A stretch of 64,000 bases of DNA from contig WNNJ02002392.1 of the NCBI GenBank assembly GCA_012934845.2, forward strand, positions 1 to 64,000, in the 5' to 3' direction. The position numbers and the translations under genes were made by a program. Shown here piece after piece: positions 54,816-64,000 of the stretch (its first letter is position 1; every line of letters begins with the position of its first letter). This stretch comes from Pomphorhynchus laevis. Its lineage: Eukaryota > Acanthocephala > Palaeacanthocephala > Echinorhynchida > Pomphorhynchidae. The notes under the pieces are model-generated. The model was not told where the DNA came from. It searched no databases and saw nothing but the letters and a program-made list of their open reading frames with translations.

Positions 54816-55185
54816 TGATAGAAATAGATTAAAATGTGCCAGCTGTAACGGCAAACACAACGCATACTCACAGCGACGCATGGCATTCGAGAACTACATT
54901 AATACAAACTGATACAAACTGTTGACACCAAGGCTTATAGTCAAGTACGGAGAAACGACTATTTTTCAAGTAAAGTTAAAAAAACGTGGATGCAAGAACA
55001 GAGTATAACATAAACACTAATGGATAAGAGTCACAGTCTGGAACAAATAATACGTCAACTGGCTGAAACAATTATGCACATGCAACAAAATTATACAGAT
55101 ATAAAAATTTCAGGCTACGTTAATAAGGAACAATGGAGAAAAATTGAAGTGAATGATCAAACTTAATTTAGCACAAATAATAAAA

Positions 55186-55303
55186 AAAAGATTTATTTTA
55201 ACGTGGCAAATGCGCGCCAGCGCACGCTTACATGACCACAACAAAACAAAAATGTACATCATGTCTTGAGAAGGTGTGAATGGAGAAGGTGTTTGAATGT
55301 GAT
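55186..55303 (-). mobile_element. LINE-A 3'-end piece, inverted
   Basis: Reverse complement of the LINE-A tail (TATCACATTCAAACACC ... GTGGTCATGTAAGCG ... CCACGTTAAAATAAATC then T8). Joined directly to the plus copy that starts at about 55,304. Confidence 0.85.
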
Positions 55304-57340
55304 AAGCCTTACTCACAAGCATCAGCCACACCGTCGCTTGCACCGTGCCCCATGGTTTGACATCCAATGCCTACTCTCAAAGCGTCGACTCCGTCATGCT
55401 TTTCGAGTCTATCACCGCTCTCTCAGACGTGATTTCCGCTCGATCACTCCATCTTTCCGTGATTCCTATCTTGCTCTTCGCCGGTCTCATCTCAACCTAC
55501 TACGTACCAAATCACTTCATTCAACTCTAAGACTCTCTGGCATACTTTTAACTCAATCATTGATCGCTCCTCTTCACCGAGCAACATCAATGAAATGATT
55601 ATTCGTCATTTCTCCAGATCAAAGTAGCCACGTTGCTCTTTCACCCCCCAGTCTCCATCATATCCCACCCTGCCCCGCCTAGCCTCATATTTCAGAAACT
55701 CTTTCATCTTCTCCCTGTCTCACCTACCGAAGTCTTATCTGTCCTCATGTCCTTGCTCCGCAAAACCACACCCGCCCATCCACTGCCTACCCATCTACTT
55801 AACTCCATATGCTCATCGATATCCCCTTTTCTCACAACCTTGTTTAACTCGTCCATCCGCAGTCGTATCTTCCCTTCACACTGGAAATCCGCAATCGATC
55901 GTCCCCTCCTTAAGAAACAATCGCTCGACCCCTCCCTTCCTTCTAGCTATCGCCCCATTTAATTACTCTCTACTCTTTCTAAGGTCTTATAACGCCTCAT
56001 CTTAATACAGATCAACGCTTATCTCTCCTCAACAATTCTGTACCCTCTCCAATTAGCTTTCCGCTCTAATCACTCCATAGAAATCGCCTGCATGAAAGTT
56101 TACAACGACTTACTCATTTCTCGAAACAAGGCTCTATATAGTGATCTCATCTCCCTCGACCTCTCCTCCGCATTCGACATTGTCGACCACTCCGTCCTCC
56201 TTTCTCGCCTTCGTTATGATTACGGCTTTTCTTCCTCCTCCGTAACATGGTTTGCATCATATCTATCGGACCGTTCCTTTGGCGTCTGTTCTAATTCATC
56301 ATCCTCCCCTCCCATCCCTATTTTTGCGGGGTCCCACAAGGTTCAGTCCTAGGTCCCCTGCTTTTCTCTCTTCTGCTTGGCAATCTCTCTCCGTTTATCA
56401 AACCTTACTCCTTTAACGTCATGTAATACGCCGATGACATCCACATCTATGCTCATGCACCCGCACATCGCATACACGATATCGGCATTTCTGCATCCAA
56501 TTGTATTTCTTCTATCTACAAACGTCTCTCCAATCTCCATCTCGTTCCAAACCCCGACAAGTCTAAAATAATGTGCATCCTCCCCGTAAACCAAACATAT
56601 CTCCTCTCAGTATCTTTTGCCTCATCGATCATCCCCATAGTACACAATCTCACTTTCTTAGGCTTCCATTTCGATGATCATCTTTCCCTTAAACCCTTCG
56701 TCCGTGACAAGGTCCGCTCGTCTAACTTAATTCTCCGTGACATCCGCCGTATCCGCCCCCTTATCGACTTTCGTTCTTGTATGTCTCTTCTTTCATCGCT
56801 TCGTTTCTCTAAAATCGATTGCTGTCTCAGCCTTTTCGCCAATTCTCCAAAATCGATCATCCTGGCACCTACAACGCATCATCAACTCCGCCGTTCGAGT
56901 GCTCTTTCGTCTCCGTCGCTTCGACCATACATCCACATATCTTGCCCAACTCTCCTGGCCCGCCATCCACATCCGCATCAAACTCCGCCTTCTCGTAACT
57001 TTTCGTCTCATCGCTGTCGGCTCACCATCGTTCATCAAACCTTCCTTGCATAGGCGACACTCGCCCCACCTCACTATTGCTGCGTTCTTGTCATACCCTC
57101 TTACTCCACGTTCCAAATTACTCCAACAACTACGGTCTCCGATCCTTCCTCGTCGCCGCCTCACTCGCCTGGAATCAAATCCCTCGCGACATCCGCCGCG
57201 CTCCCTCCTTTATCACATTCAAACACCTCCTCCGTTCACACCTTCTAGACACATAATTTACATTTTTGTGTTGTTGTGGTCATGTAAGCGTGCGCTGGCA
57301 GACATTTTCCACGTTAAAATATTTTTTAATATGAATTAAC
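55304..57340 (+). mobile_element. LINE-A copy, linker to 3' end
   Basis: Plus strand: linker with SHSVDSVMLFES-type frames, ISPFLTTLFNSSIRSRIFPSHW (55,820), LDLSSAFDIVDHSVLLSRLRYDYG (motif A, 56,155), QVQS-type motif B broken, YADDIHIYAHAP (56,430), FLGFHFDDHLS (56,660), SWPAIHIRIKLRL (56,960) and the 3' tail. Several shifts. C-terminal RRFDHTSTYLAQLSW is the hallmark of L2/CR1 LINEs (RFDHITPVLxxLHW). Confidence 0.88.
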
Positions 57341-57534
57341 ATGAAGAGAGTAACAATAATGAATAGGGATGAGTTTAAAATAAACGTCAAATAAATAACA
57401 GTACAGGGTACAAGCAAGACAGATGTAGATTAGGAAAGAACAGGAAGAAACAATTTTAGCAATATGAAGTAAACGTAGTGCGAGATTAACAACAAGAGAT
57501 ATGCGGGCCATTCAGCTTTTGCTTTTTGTTTTTT

Positions 57535-58600
57535 ATTAATGGAGCATATCCTCTATGCCAATTCATTAAATGTCTTCGACGGACTTACTTCATCAGACAC
57601 AATAATTGCTAGCCGCGGTGTGATGCAGGGAGATCCGCTCAGCCCTATCCTTTTCTCTGTTTATATTCATGATTTACCGTCTCATCTGAGAAACGAATGT
57701 CAAACTTCAAGTTCTGTTCTTTACGCTGATGACTTAGTTATTCTAACGAAAGATCTGGAATCGGCTCAAAACGTAACTACTGGTCAAAAATCTAATTGAA
57801 GTGAATATCGATAAAACAAAGGTAGTAAAGTTTCGTAAAGGTGGCGGATTGTGCTCACATGACAGATTAGTTTAAACAGCAGGAAGGTAGAGTTCAGTAA
57901 TCAATACACGTACTTGGGGTTGATATTGACGAGTAGGTGGTCTTTTAAGCTTCATATCGAAAAGAAATGTGCGAAAATCGTCATAGCCATTTCGCGAGTT
58001 AAATCTTTAGGTAAGCTTTACTTTGGTGGTGCTCTTCAGTATTTTCATGTCATGCTTCTACCGATTTTGTCATACGCGCTTTCAGCAATATGGGCAGACC
58101 TTACGACGGCTAATTTTGCGCAGATCGACAAATGTGAAGGCAGATTCATTAAGCGTGTTGTAGGCGTCTCTCCAAAGTGCTCGACCACTGCGGTTTATGT
58201 TTTATCTAGAGTCGAGTTATGTACGGAGTATTTACGAAATATGATCGGAGCCCAAGATACGGTACATTATATTCAAAATAAAAAAGACTTTACAGATAAG
58301 GTTAGCAAGCTCGATCATCAACTGTACACTTCACCAGTTAATACGCAAACGAGTTGGCAGTCTCCGTGTGCTTCTAAACGCCCCCTCGTTTGGAGGGTTT
58401 CTTTACACGGATATCACGACAAGTTTTGTCGCACTCGCATACCTGTCCATAAACGTGGAGTTTCGTGTGTGTTTTTTCTGTGGTGATAGATGTGAGTCTT
58501 TATCCCACGTATTTGAGTGCCCGGTGTTAGCGCAAAAATCTTTGAATGAGATCGATGGGTTAAGTTTACGCCTAACTTGATAAACCTGCTAAATTTATTT
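57535..58600 (+). mobile_element. LINE-D RT fragment
   Basis: Separate lineage. RGVMQGDPLSPILFSVYIHDL and LYADDLVIL (57,625-57,745), YLGLILTSRWSFKLHI (57,910), then 58,010-58,486 open, and CFFCGDRCESLSHVFECPVL near 58,470-58,530. 5'-truncated and with two or more shifts. No tail identified. Confidence 0.8.
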
Positions 58601-59190
58601 TTGCCTGTTGGGAACTAGCGGTGGACTATCAAATATTGATATTATTTCAAATGAAGTCGTTGCACAATGTTTTATTCAATTTCTTTCATTTGGCCAAGTC
58701 GAAAGACGCAGTGCCCTAATAAATTTCCTCTACATTAATGGAGCATAAAAACTGTTGTATATTAAACTAATGGTTGTAAACTTATTCAATTAAATCATTC
58801 ATTCTACATTCGTACAATCTAGATCCAGAAAATTCTTACATCCACATTCGTATATCTTTGTGAAAATAGATATCTGTGATTGCACAGATACAACTATTAA
58901 TTAAAGTATTATATACAAATCAAGGGGAATAAAAAGGGTGGTAATCGTCTAATCTAAACTGTTGTAATAGGCGCTGATCCTACCTCCAACCATGCGATTT
59001 ACAGTGGTAGTAATGGTTTGATTTCAAATGATATCATGTTTCCTAGCAATTCATCCGAACCATATAAATAAAGGTTTTCTTAATAAACAAACAATATAAT
59101 AATTTTACAAGTGTCAAAGCAGAAAATTCTCAAATATTCGTGAATCATATCTCTAGATTATATTCATCACTTAAAAAATAGAATTATTTC
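58600..59190. other. intergenic, nothing recognised
   Basis: AT-rich and non-coding. Confidence 0.5.
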
Positions 59191-59525
59191 TACGTGATAA
59201 ATCCGCGCCAGCGCACGCTTAAATGACCACGAAAAAAAAACAACAATCTAAGTCATGTGTCGAGAAAGTGGAAACGAAGGAGGTATTTGAATGTGATAAA
59301 GGAGTTAGCGCGGCGGACGTCGAGAGAGATTATTCTAAGCGAGGGGGCGGCGACGAAGAAGTATCAGAGACCGTAGTTGTTGAAGTAATTGGTAACGTGT
59401 AAAAGAGAGAATGACGAGAACGCAGCGATAGATAGGTGGGGCGAGTGTCGTCTAAGAAAGGTATGTTGATGAACGATGGGAAGCCGACAGCGATGAGACG
59501 AAAAGTGACGAGAAGGCGGAGTTCC
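59190..59525 (-). mobile_element. LINE-A 3'-end piece, inverted
   Basis: Reverse complement of the LINE-A end: minus frame 59,330-59,551 reads VTFRLIAVGFPSFINIPFLD, then the tail GGTCATTTAAGCGTGCGCTG. Fused to a plus-strand LINE-A at about 59,525. Confidence 0.85.
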
Positions 59526-61780
59526 ATCCGGTTCATCAACATTCTATCCAACTATGACTACAAACTCATCTCCACTGCCCCCACACATATCCTCGGCGGG
59601 GCACTCGACATCATCGTTGTCCCAGATCGTTTTCCTGCCTACACCTCACTGTCTATCTCCGATCCTGGTCTATCCAATCACTTTCTCGTCACCCTTGATC
59701 TAACTTCCAACCAATCCCCGCTTCACACTAACATCATCACCTCACGATCTCGCCTTTCCTTTCGACTATGAACTAGCATCCATTCTTGGTATTCTGGCCC
59801 TTCAAGCATCACCCTCACCGTCGCTTGCACCATGCCCCATGTTTTGACATACAATGGCTACTCTCAAAGCGTCGTCGCCGTCATATTTTCTAGTATATCA
59901 CCGCTCTCTCAGACGTGATATTGGCTCGCTTACTCTGTCTCTTCGTGATTCCTATCTTGCTCTTTGTCGGTATCATCTCAACCTACTACGTACCAAATGC
60001 AATACCTTCTGATAGCATAAAATCATCACTTCATTCAACTTAAAGTCTGTTTGGCATACTAGTAACTCAATCCTTTCTCGACCCTATTCGTCTTGCAACA
60101 TCTGTCCCCATGATTATTCGTCATTTCACCAGACTAAAGTATACACGTTGATCTCTCTAACCCCGTCCCCATTTCATCCCACTCTTCCCCGCCTCATCCG
60201 CCCAGAACGTTTTCATCTTATCCCTGTCTCACCTGCCGATGTCTCAAATTTTCTTATGTCCTTCCCCAACACAACATCACCTGCCCATCCCCTGCCTATC
60301 CCCGTACTTAAATCCATATGCTTATCGATATCCCAATTTCTCACTACCTTATTAACTCGTCCATTCACAGTCGTATATTCCCTTTACACTAGAAATCCGC
60401 CATCATTCATCCCCTTCTGAAAAAAACAATCGCTTCACCTCTCCCTTCCTTCTAGTTATCGCCCCATTTCATTCCTCCCTACTCTTTCTATGCTCTTAGA
60501 ACGCGTCATTTTAATACATATAAGCGTTTATCTACTTCATTCAATATTTACCCTCTTTCAAATTCACTTTCCGCTCAAATCACTGCACCGAAATCGGTTT
60601 ACAACGACCTACTAATTTCTCGAGACAAGGCTCAATATAGTGTTCTTATCACCATCGACCTCATTTTGATTACGGATTTTATTCCTCCCCAGTAGCATGG
60701 TTTGCCCTATACCTATCCGATCGTTCTTTTCGCGTCTGTTCTAATTCCTCATCCTATCCTCCCATCCTTATTTTCTGCAGTGTCCCACAAAGTTCAGTTC
60801 TTGGTCCCCTGCTTTTCTCTCTTCTGCTTGGCGATATCTCTCCGTTTACTAAACCTTACTCCTTTACGTCATGCAATATACAGAATGACATACTCATATC
60901 TGTCCATGCACCCACTTACTGCATACACGTTATCGGCATTTCTGCCTCCAACTGTCTTTCTTCTATCTACAAACGTATCTCCTATCTTCATCTCGTTCTA
61001 AACCCAGACAAGTCTAAAATAATGTGGATCCTCCCGCGTAACCCTAACATCTCTCCTCCCTTTATACTTTGCCTCATCAATGATCCCTATAGTTCATAAT
61101 CTCACATTCTTAGGCTTCCATTTCGATGATCACATTTCCCTTAAACTCTTTACCCGTGACAAAGTCCGCACGTCTAACTTAATTATCCATGAAATCCATT
61201 GTATCCGCCCCCATATCGACTTCCATTCTTGTATGTATCTTCTTTCATCGCTTCTCTTGCCTAAAATCGATTATTGCCTCAGCCTTTTAGCCAATTCTGC
61301 AAAATCCATTATCCTACCCATACAACGCATCACCAACTCCGCCGTTCGAGTGCTCCTACGTCTGCATCGCTTCGACCACACATCTACACATTTTGCCCGA
61401 CTCGCCTGGCCCACAATCCACATCCGCATCCAAGTCCGCTTTCTTCTCGTAACTTTTCGTCTTATCGATGTCGGCTTCCCATCGTTCATCAACATACCTT
61501 TCTTAGACGGCACTCACCTCACCTCTCTATCGATGCGTTCTTGGCATTCCCTCTTACTCTACGTTCCAAATTATTCCAACAACTACGGTCTCCGATCATT
61601 CCTCGCTGCCGCCCCCTCACCTATAATCAGCTCCCTCTCGATGTCCGCCGCCTTCCCTCTTTTATCACATTCAAATACCGCCTCCATTCCCAGCTTGTCG
61701 GCACATGATTTATATTTTTTCGTTGCTGTGTAAGCGTTCCCCTGCACTCATTTGCCACGTAAAAGTAAATCCTTTTTTAT
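59526..61780 (+). mobile_element. LINE-A copy, endonuclease end to 3' end
   Basis: Endonuclease C-terminal part (ILSNYDYKLIS ... GGALDIIVVPD, GLSNHFLVTLDL), linker, RT with motif A lost, FLGFHFDDHISLKLFTRDK (61,110), RRFDHTSTHFARLAWPT-like segment (61,365) and tail GCCACGTAAAAGTAAATCC then T6 (61,755-61,776). The longest open frame is 61,080-61,733. Dead. Confidence 0.87.
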
Positions 61781-62070
61781 CTGTATTGTTAAATATGATT
61801 CTTATCTATAATAACTACTAATCACATAAACTTCTACAATTTATTATTAATATTTTATGCACATATTATATTGCAAAACCCGAAAGACGGACAAGTGTAG
61901 GTAAAACAATCTTGTTTTTAAAATTACGAATGCATTGTAGTTTCAATTAGAAGTCTCACTGGAGCTAAGAAGAGAGTATTTATTTTTATTTTAAAAATAC
62001 AATATTTTGATAACTCCTTATTTCATCATTTGAATTAAAATTAAATGTGAAGTATAAATTAAACATTTAA

Positions 62071-62125
62071 TTTTAATCCTGAAGATGATAGCGAAAGCTA
62101 TCGAAACATTGTATTTTTTAAATAA
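62071..62125 (+). ncRNA. compact hammerhead-like motif with perfect stem II
   Basis: CTGAAGA (62079-62085), one extra T, GATAGC-GAAA-GCTATC, GAAAC (62103-62107), ATT, GTA. Stem III would be AC/GU with a 3-base loop and cleavage after GUA, the minimal type known from PLEs. The extra base before stem II may disturb the core. Confidence 0.55.
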
Positions 62126-62436
62126 ACGGAAAAATTTTCTTATTTTTTCCAGTAAAACTTCTAATCGAAAATGGATGTAGATTATGGGTTTAGTGTGTAC
62201 TATGATAGTTTCCAATAACCGGTTTATTGGTTGGAAGATAATTAGGCATAATCACAAATTAATTCTCAAATTAGCACAGTGCTTTTCAGTCAAAGCCCTG
62301 TATACATAATAAAAATTATTATACAATTTACATAAAATTGACAAACTTATTACAAACGGTGAATCACAATGAGATATACAAACGTCATAAATGATAAAAT
62401 AATCCTCTTGACCCATAACAATTACAATTATGCCAA

Positions 62437-62715
62437 ATCGAATCAGCTAACTGAGTCTCGTATTTAATATAATTATAAAATAAACAAAACAAAATAATAA
62501 TGCTAAATCAAAGTTTAATAATTAAATAATAAAATTAATAATTGTTTTTAGATTTTCTATAATTTAAATAAAGTTAAAATAAAAAATTGAAATTTAAAAT
62601 AAACGTCATTTTTATGAATTGACTAATAAATAACAGACGTTGTATCAGAATAAGAATTAGAGGTCATCAGGAGGAACTGCTATGCTATCAGGTTTCGGCC
62701 CATTGCCAACCTCTT
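62437..62715 (+). repeat. dispersed repeat B, copy 4
   Basis: AATCAGCTAACTGAGTC start, TGAATTGACTAATAAATAAC, TCAGAATAAG, GCTATGCTATCAGGTTTCGG, then diverges. Best preserved at its 3' half. Confidence 0.7.
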
Positions 62716-62747
62716 CAAATTACATTATTGTGCCATATAATCCTATA

Positions 62748-63011
62748 TTAGGCAAAATAAATTATGAACACGAGAAAATAATTTTCTCTTATGGATAATT
62801 TAGCCTTCATAACGTCTCCGCCGTTTGAGTGGTCATACTTCATTAGCTTAGCTACGAGAGCAGCACAACAGAAACCGCAGAGGAAATTCCGATTTGAAAC
62901 GTTGTCCTCGTCAGTGAAAGGAATGGCAACGTTAGTCCAAATATTGTAGTTCTTGTTGTCGCATCCAATTTGCTTTTCGGTCCTCCACTCCAAAAAATCG
63001 TTTTCCGACAT
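62748..63011 (-). other. possible coding relic, unassigned
   Basis: 87 codons (SENDFLEWRTEKQIG ... FLCGFCCAALVAKLMKYD). Looks protein-like, with CGFCC, but no family is recognised. It abuts the plus-strand LINE-A below; it may be an inverted piece of LINE-A ORF1 or an unrelated exon. Confidence 0.3.
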
Positions 63012-64000
63012 AGTTCACACGCAGTGTTGGTACTCTCCCAACGTTTTAAACTTCTTACCACTTCGTCTACTTGTCGTATCTTTCCTGACCGCTCCCCTTC
63101 TGATATTGCCCAGCTCAATTTAGCTCGCATTGAGAAACATATACGTGAAACAAACGGCGAGTCATCCTTATCTATACGTTAAATCAACGGAAATTTTCAC
63201 GTTATACACACAAGGCCAAAAATTCGATGGCGTCCCATCTCTCCCCCTTGTCTTCTTCGCTAGTCGATCTCGCTCCCGAACATACTTTTCATCTTAGTCT
63301 ATTCAACACTCGCTCCATTCTTCATAAAGCGATGTGCTCCTTAATATCTTCGATCAATTATCTATCGATATTCTCTGCATTACCGAATCCTGGCACTCTG
63401 ACTCCGACGATCTTGCTATTCGTCGTCTATGTCGCTCTGGTTGTTCTCTAGTTGAATCAGCTCGTCCAATTGACTCTCATACATCTACTGCTTCTAACCA
63501 TGGCGGTATTGTTGCCATTGCTCGTCACCCAGTGTCTCTACGTAAAATTAACGTTAACATCCGTTACACCTCGTTCGAATTACTTATATGCAGATTTTCA
63601 ACTCCTTTCCCTATGGAACTTGTGATTGTATACCGTCCAGGTTCAGTTGTCCCTCACGTATCTTCTTTAAATGACCTTGCAGATCTTATGTCTCACTGTT
63701 CATTGTCTTATACTCCTTCTTTTGTTCTCGGTGACTTTAACATTCGTCTTGATCGCCCGGCTGACTCTGACTCTATCACTTTAACTAATCTTTTTTCTGA
63801 TTTTAACTATAAATTACTTTCAACAAGTTCACTCATATTCTCGGCGGTGCTCTCGACATCATTGCTGTTCCTAACTGCTTCAATGACTATACCTCCTTGT
63901 CAATTACTGATCATGGTTTGTCCGATCATTTCCTTGTCACTCTTACTCCTACTCGTCCCCATCCTCCTTCTCCGCCTCCACCATTATTCACACCAGGTCG
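63012..64000 (+). mobile_element. LINE-A 5' region, runs off the window
   Basis: FHLSLFNTRSILHKAM (endonuclease start, 63,277), FELLICRFSTPFPMELVIVYRPG (two words; about 63,580), SFVLGDFNIRLDRP (63,720), HILGGALDIIAVPN (63,830), ITDHGLSDHFLVTL (63,905). Gives the AP endonuclease missing from the other copies. Has shifts in the first third; the part from about 63,560 is better kept. Confidence 0.85.

Overview
The window is AT-rich animal (metazoan) nuclear DNA. Coding sequence is split by GT-AG introns, there are no prokaryotic-style operons, and most of the DNA is decayed retroelements. The repertoire (Penelope-like elements, CR1/L2-type LINEs, and tRNA-promoted repeats carrying hammerhead ribozymes like the schistosome SM-alpha family) fits an invertebrate. 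A flatworm is my best guess, but it is only weakly supported.

Two host genes are clear. On the + strand (about 3.06-12.86 kb) lies a LIN54/tesmin-type gene: two cysteine-rich CXC DNA-binding motifs split over several exons, then one 3-kb terminal exon coding a Ser/Thr/Asn-rich tail of about 1,000 residues. On the - strand (41.88 down to 28.79 kb) lies a six-exon RNF126/RNF115-type E3 ubiquitin ligase: an N-terminal zinc ribbon, a central RING-H2 and a long Ser/Asn-rich tail. All its exon phases join, giving a 514-residue protein. Both genes have retroelements and fold-back DNA in their introns.

Layout. 0.2-2.0 kb: Penelope-like element (PLE) with RT and GIY-YIG parts. 3-12.9 kb: LIN54-like gene, with a head-to-head PLE pair in an intron. 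14.3-16.6 kb: a fold-back, a 119-bp tandem repeat, a dispersed repeat and a GC-rich islet. 16.6-18.05 kb: a second, very AT-rich PLE-type RT. 18.06-21.5 kb: a nearly whole but decayed LINE. 23.1-27.5 kb: a cluster of hammerhead-ribozyme repeats of two unrelated families plus one compact hammerhead. 28.8-41.9 kb: RNF126-like gene, with a ribozyme-cored palindrome, a fold-back and a Tc1/mariner relic in its introns. 42.3-47.9 kb: three neighbouring copies of one LINE clade. 48.6-64 kb: several copies of an L2/CR1-type LINE (LINE-A), with other LINEs nested or interspersed.

The most interesting theme is the ribozymes. Family H1 (443-bp tandem array at 25.8-26.9 kb, single copy at 51.8 kb) joins pol III A/B boxes to a hammerhead with a long stem II. 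Family H2 (23.2, 23.6, 27.2 and 35.8 kb) has a different and near-perfect hammerhead. PLE ends and compact motifs elsewhere also show hammerhead-like cores, several lying a short distance before a (TA)n tract. The simplest reading is a set of non-autonomous, self-cleaving repeats (SM-alpha or retrozyme type) that used the PLE machinery to spread. Fold-back junctions at the 5' ends of quite different retroelements are a second recurring oddity. I recognised no retrovirus, LTR element or Polinton.
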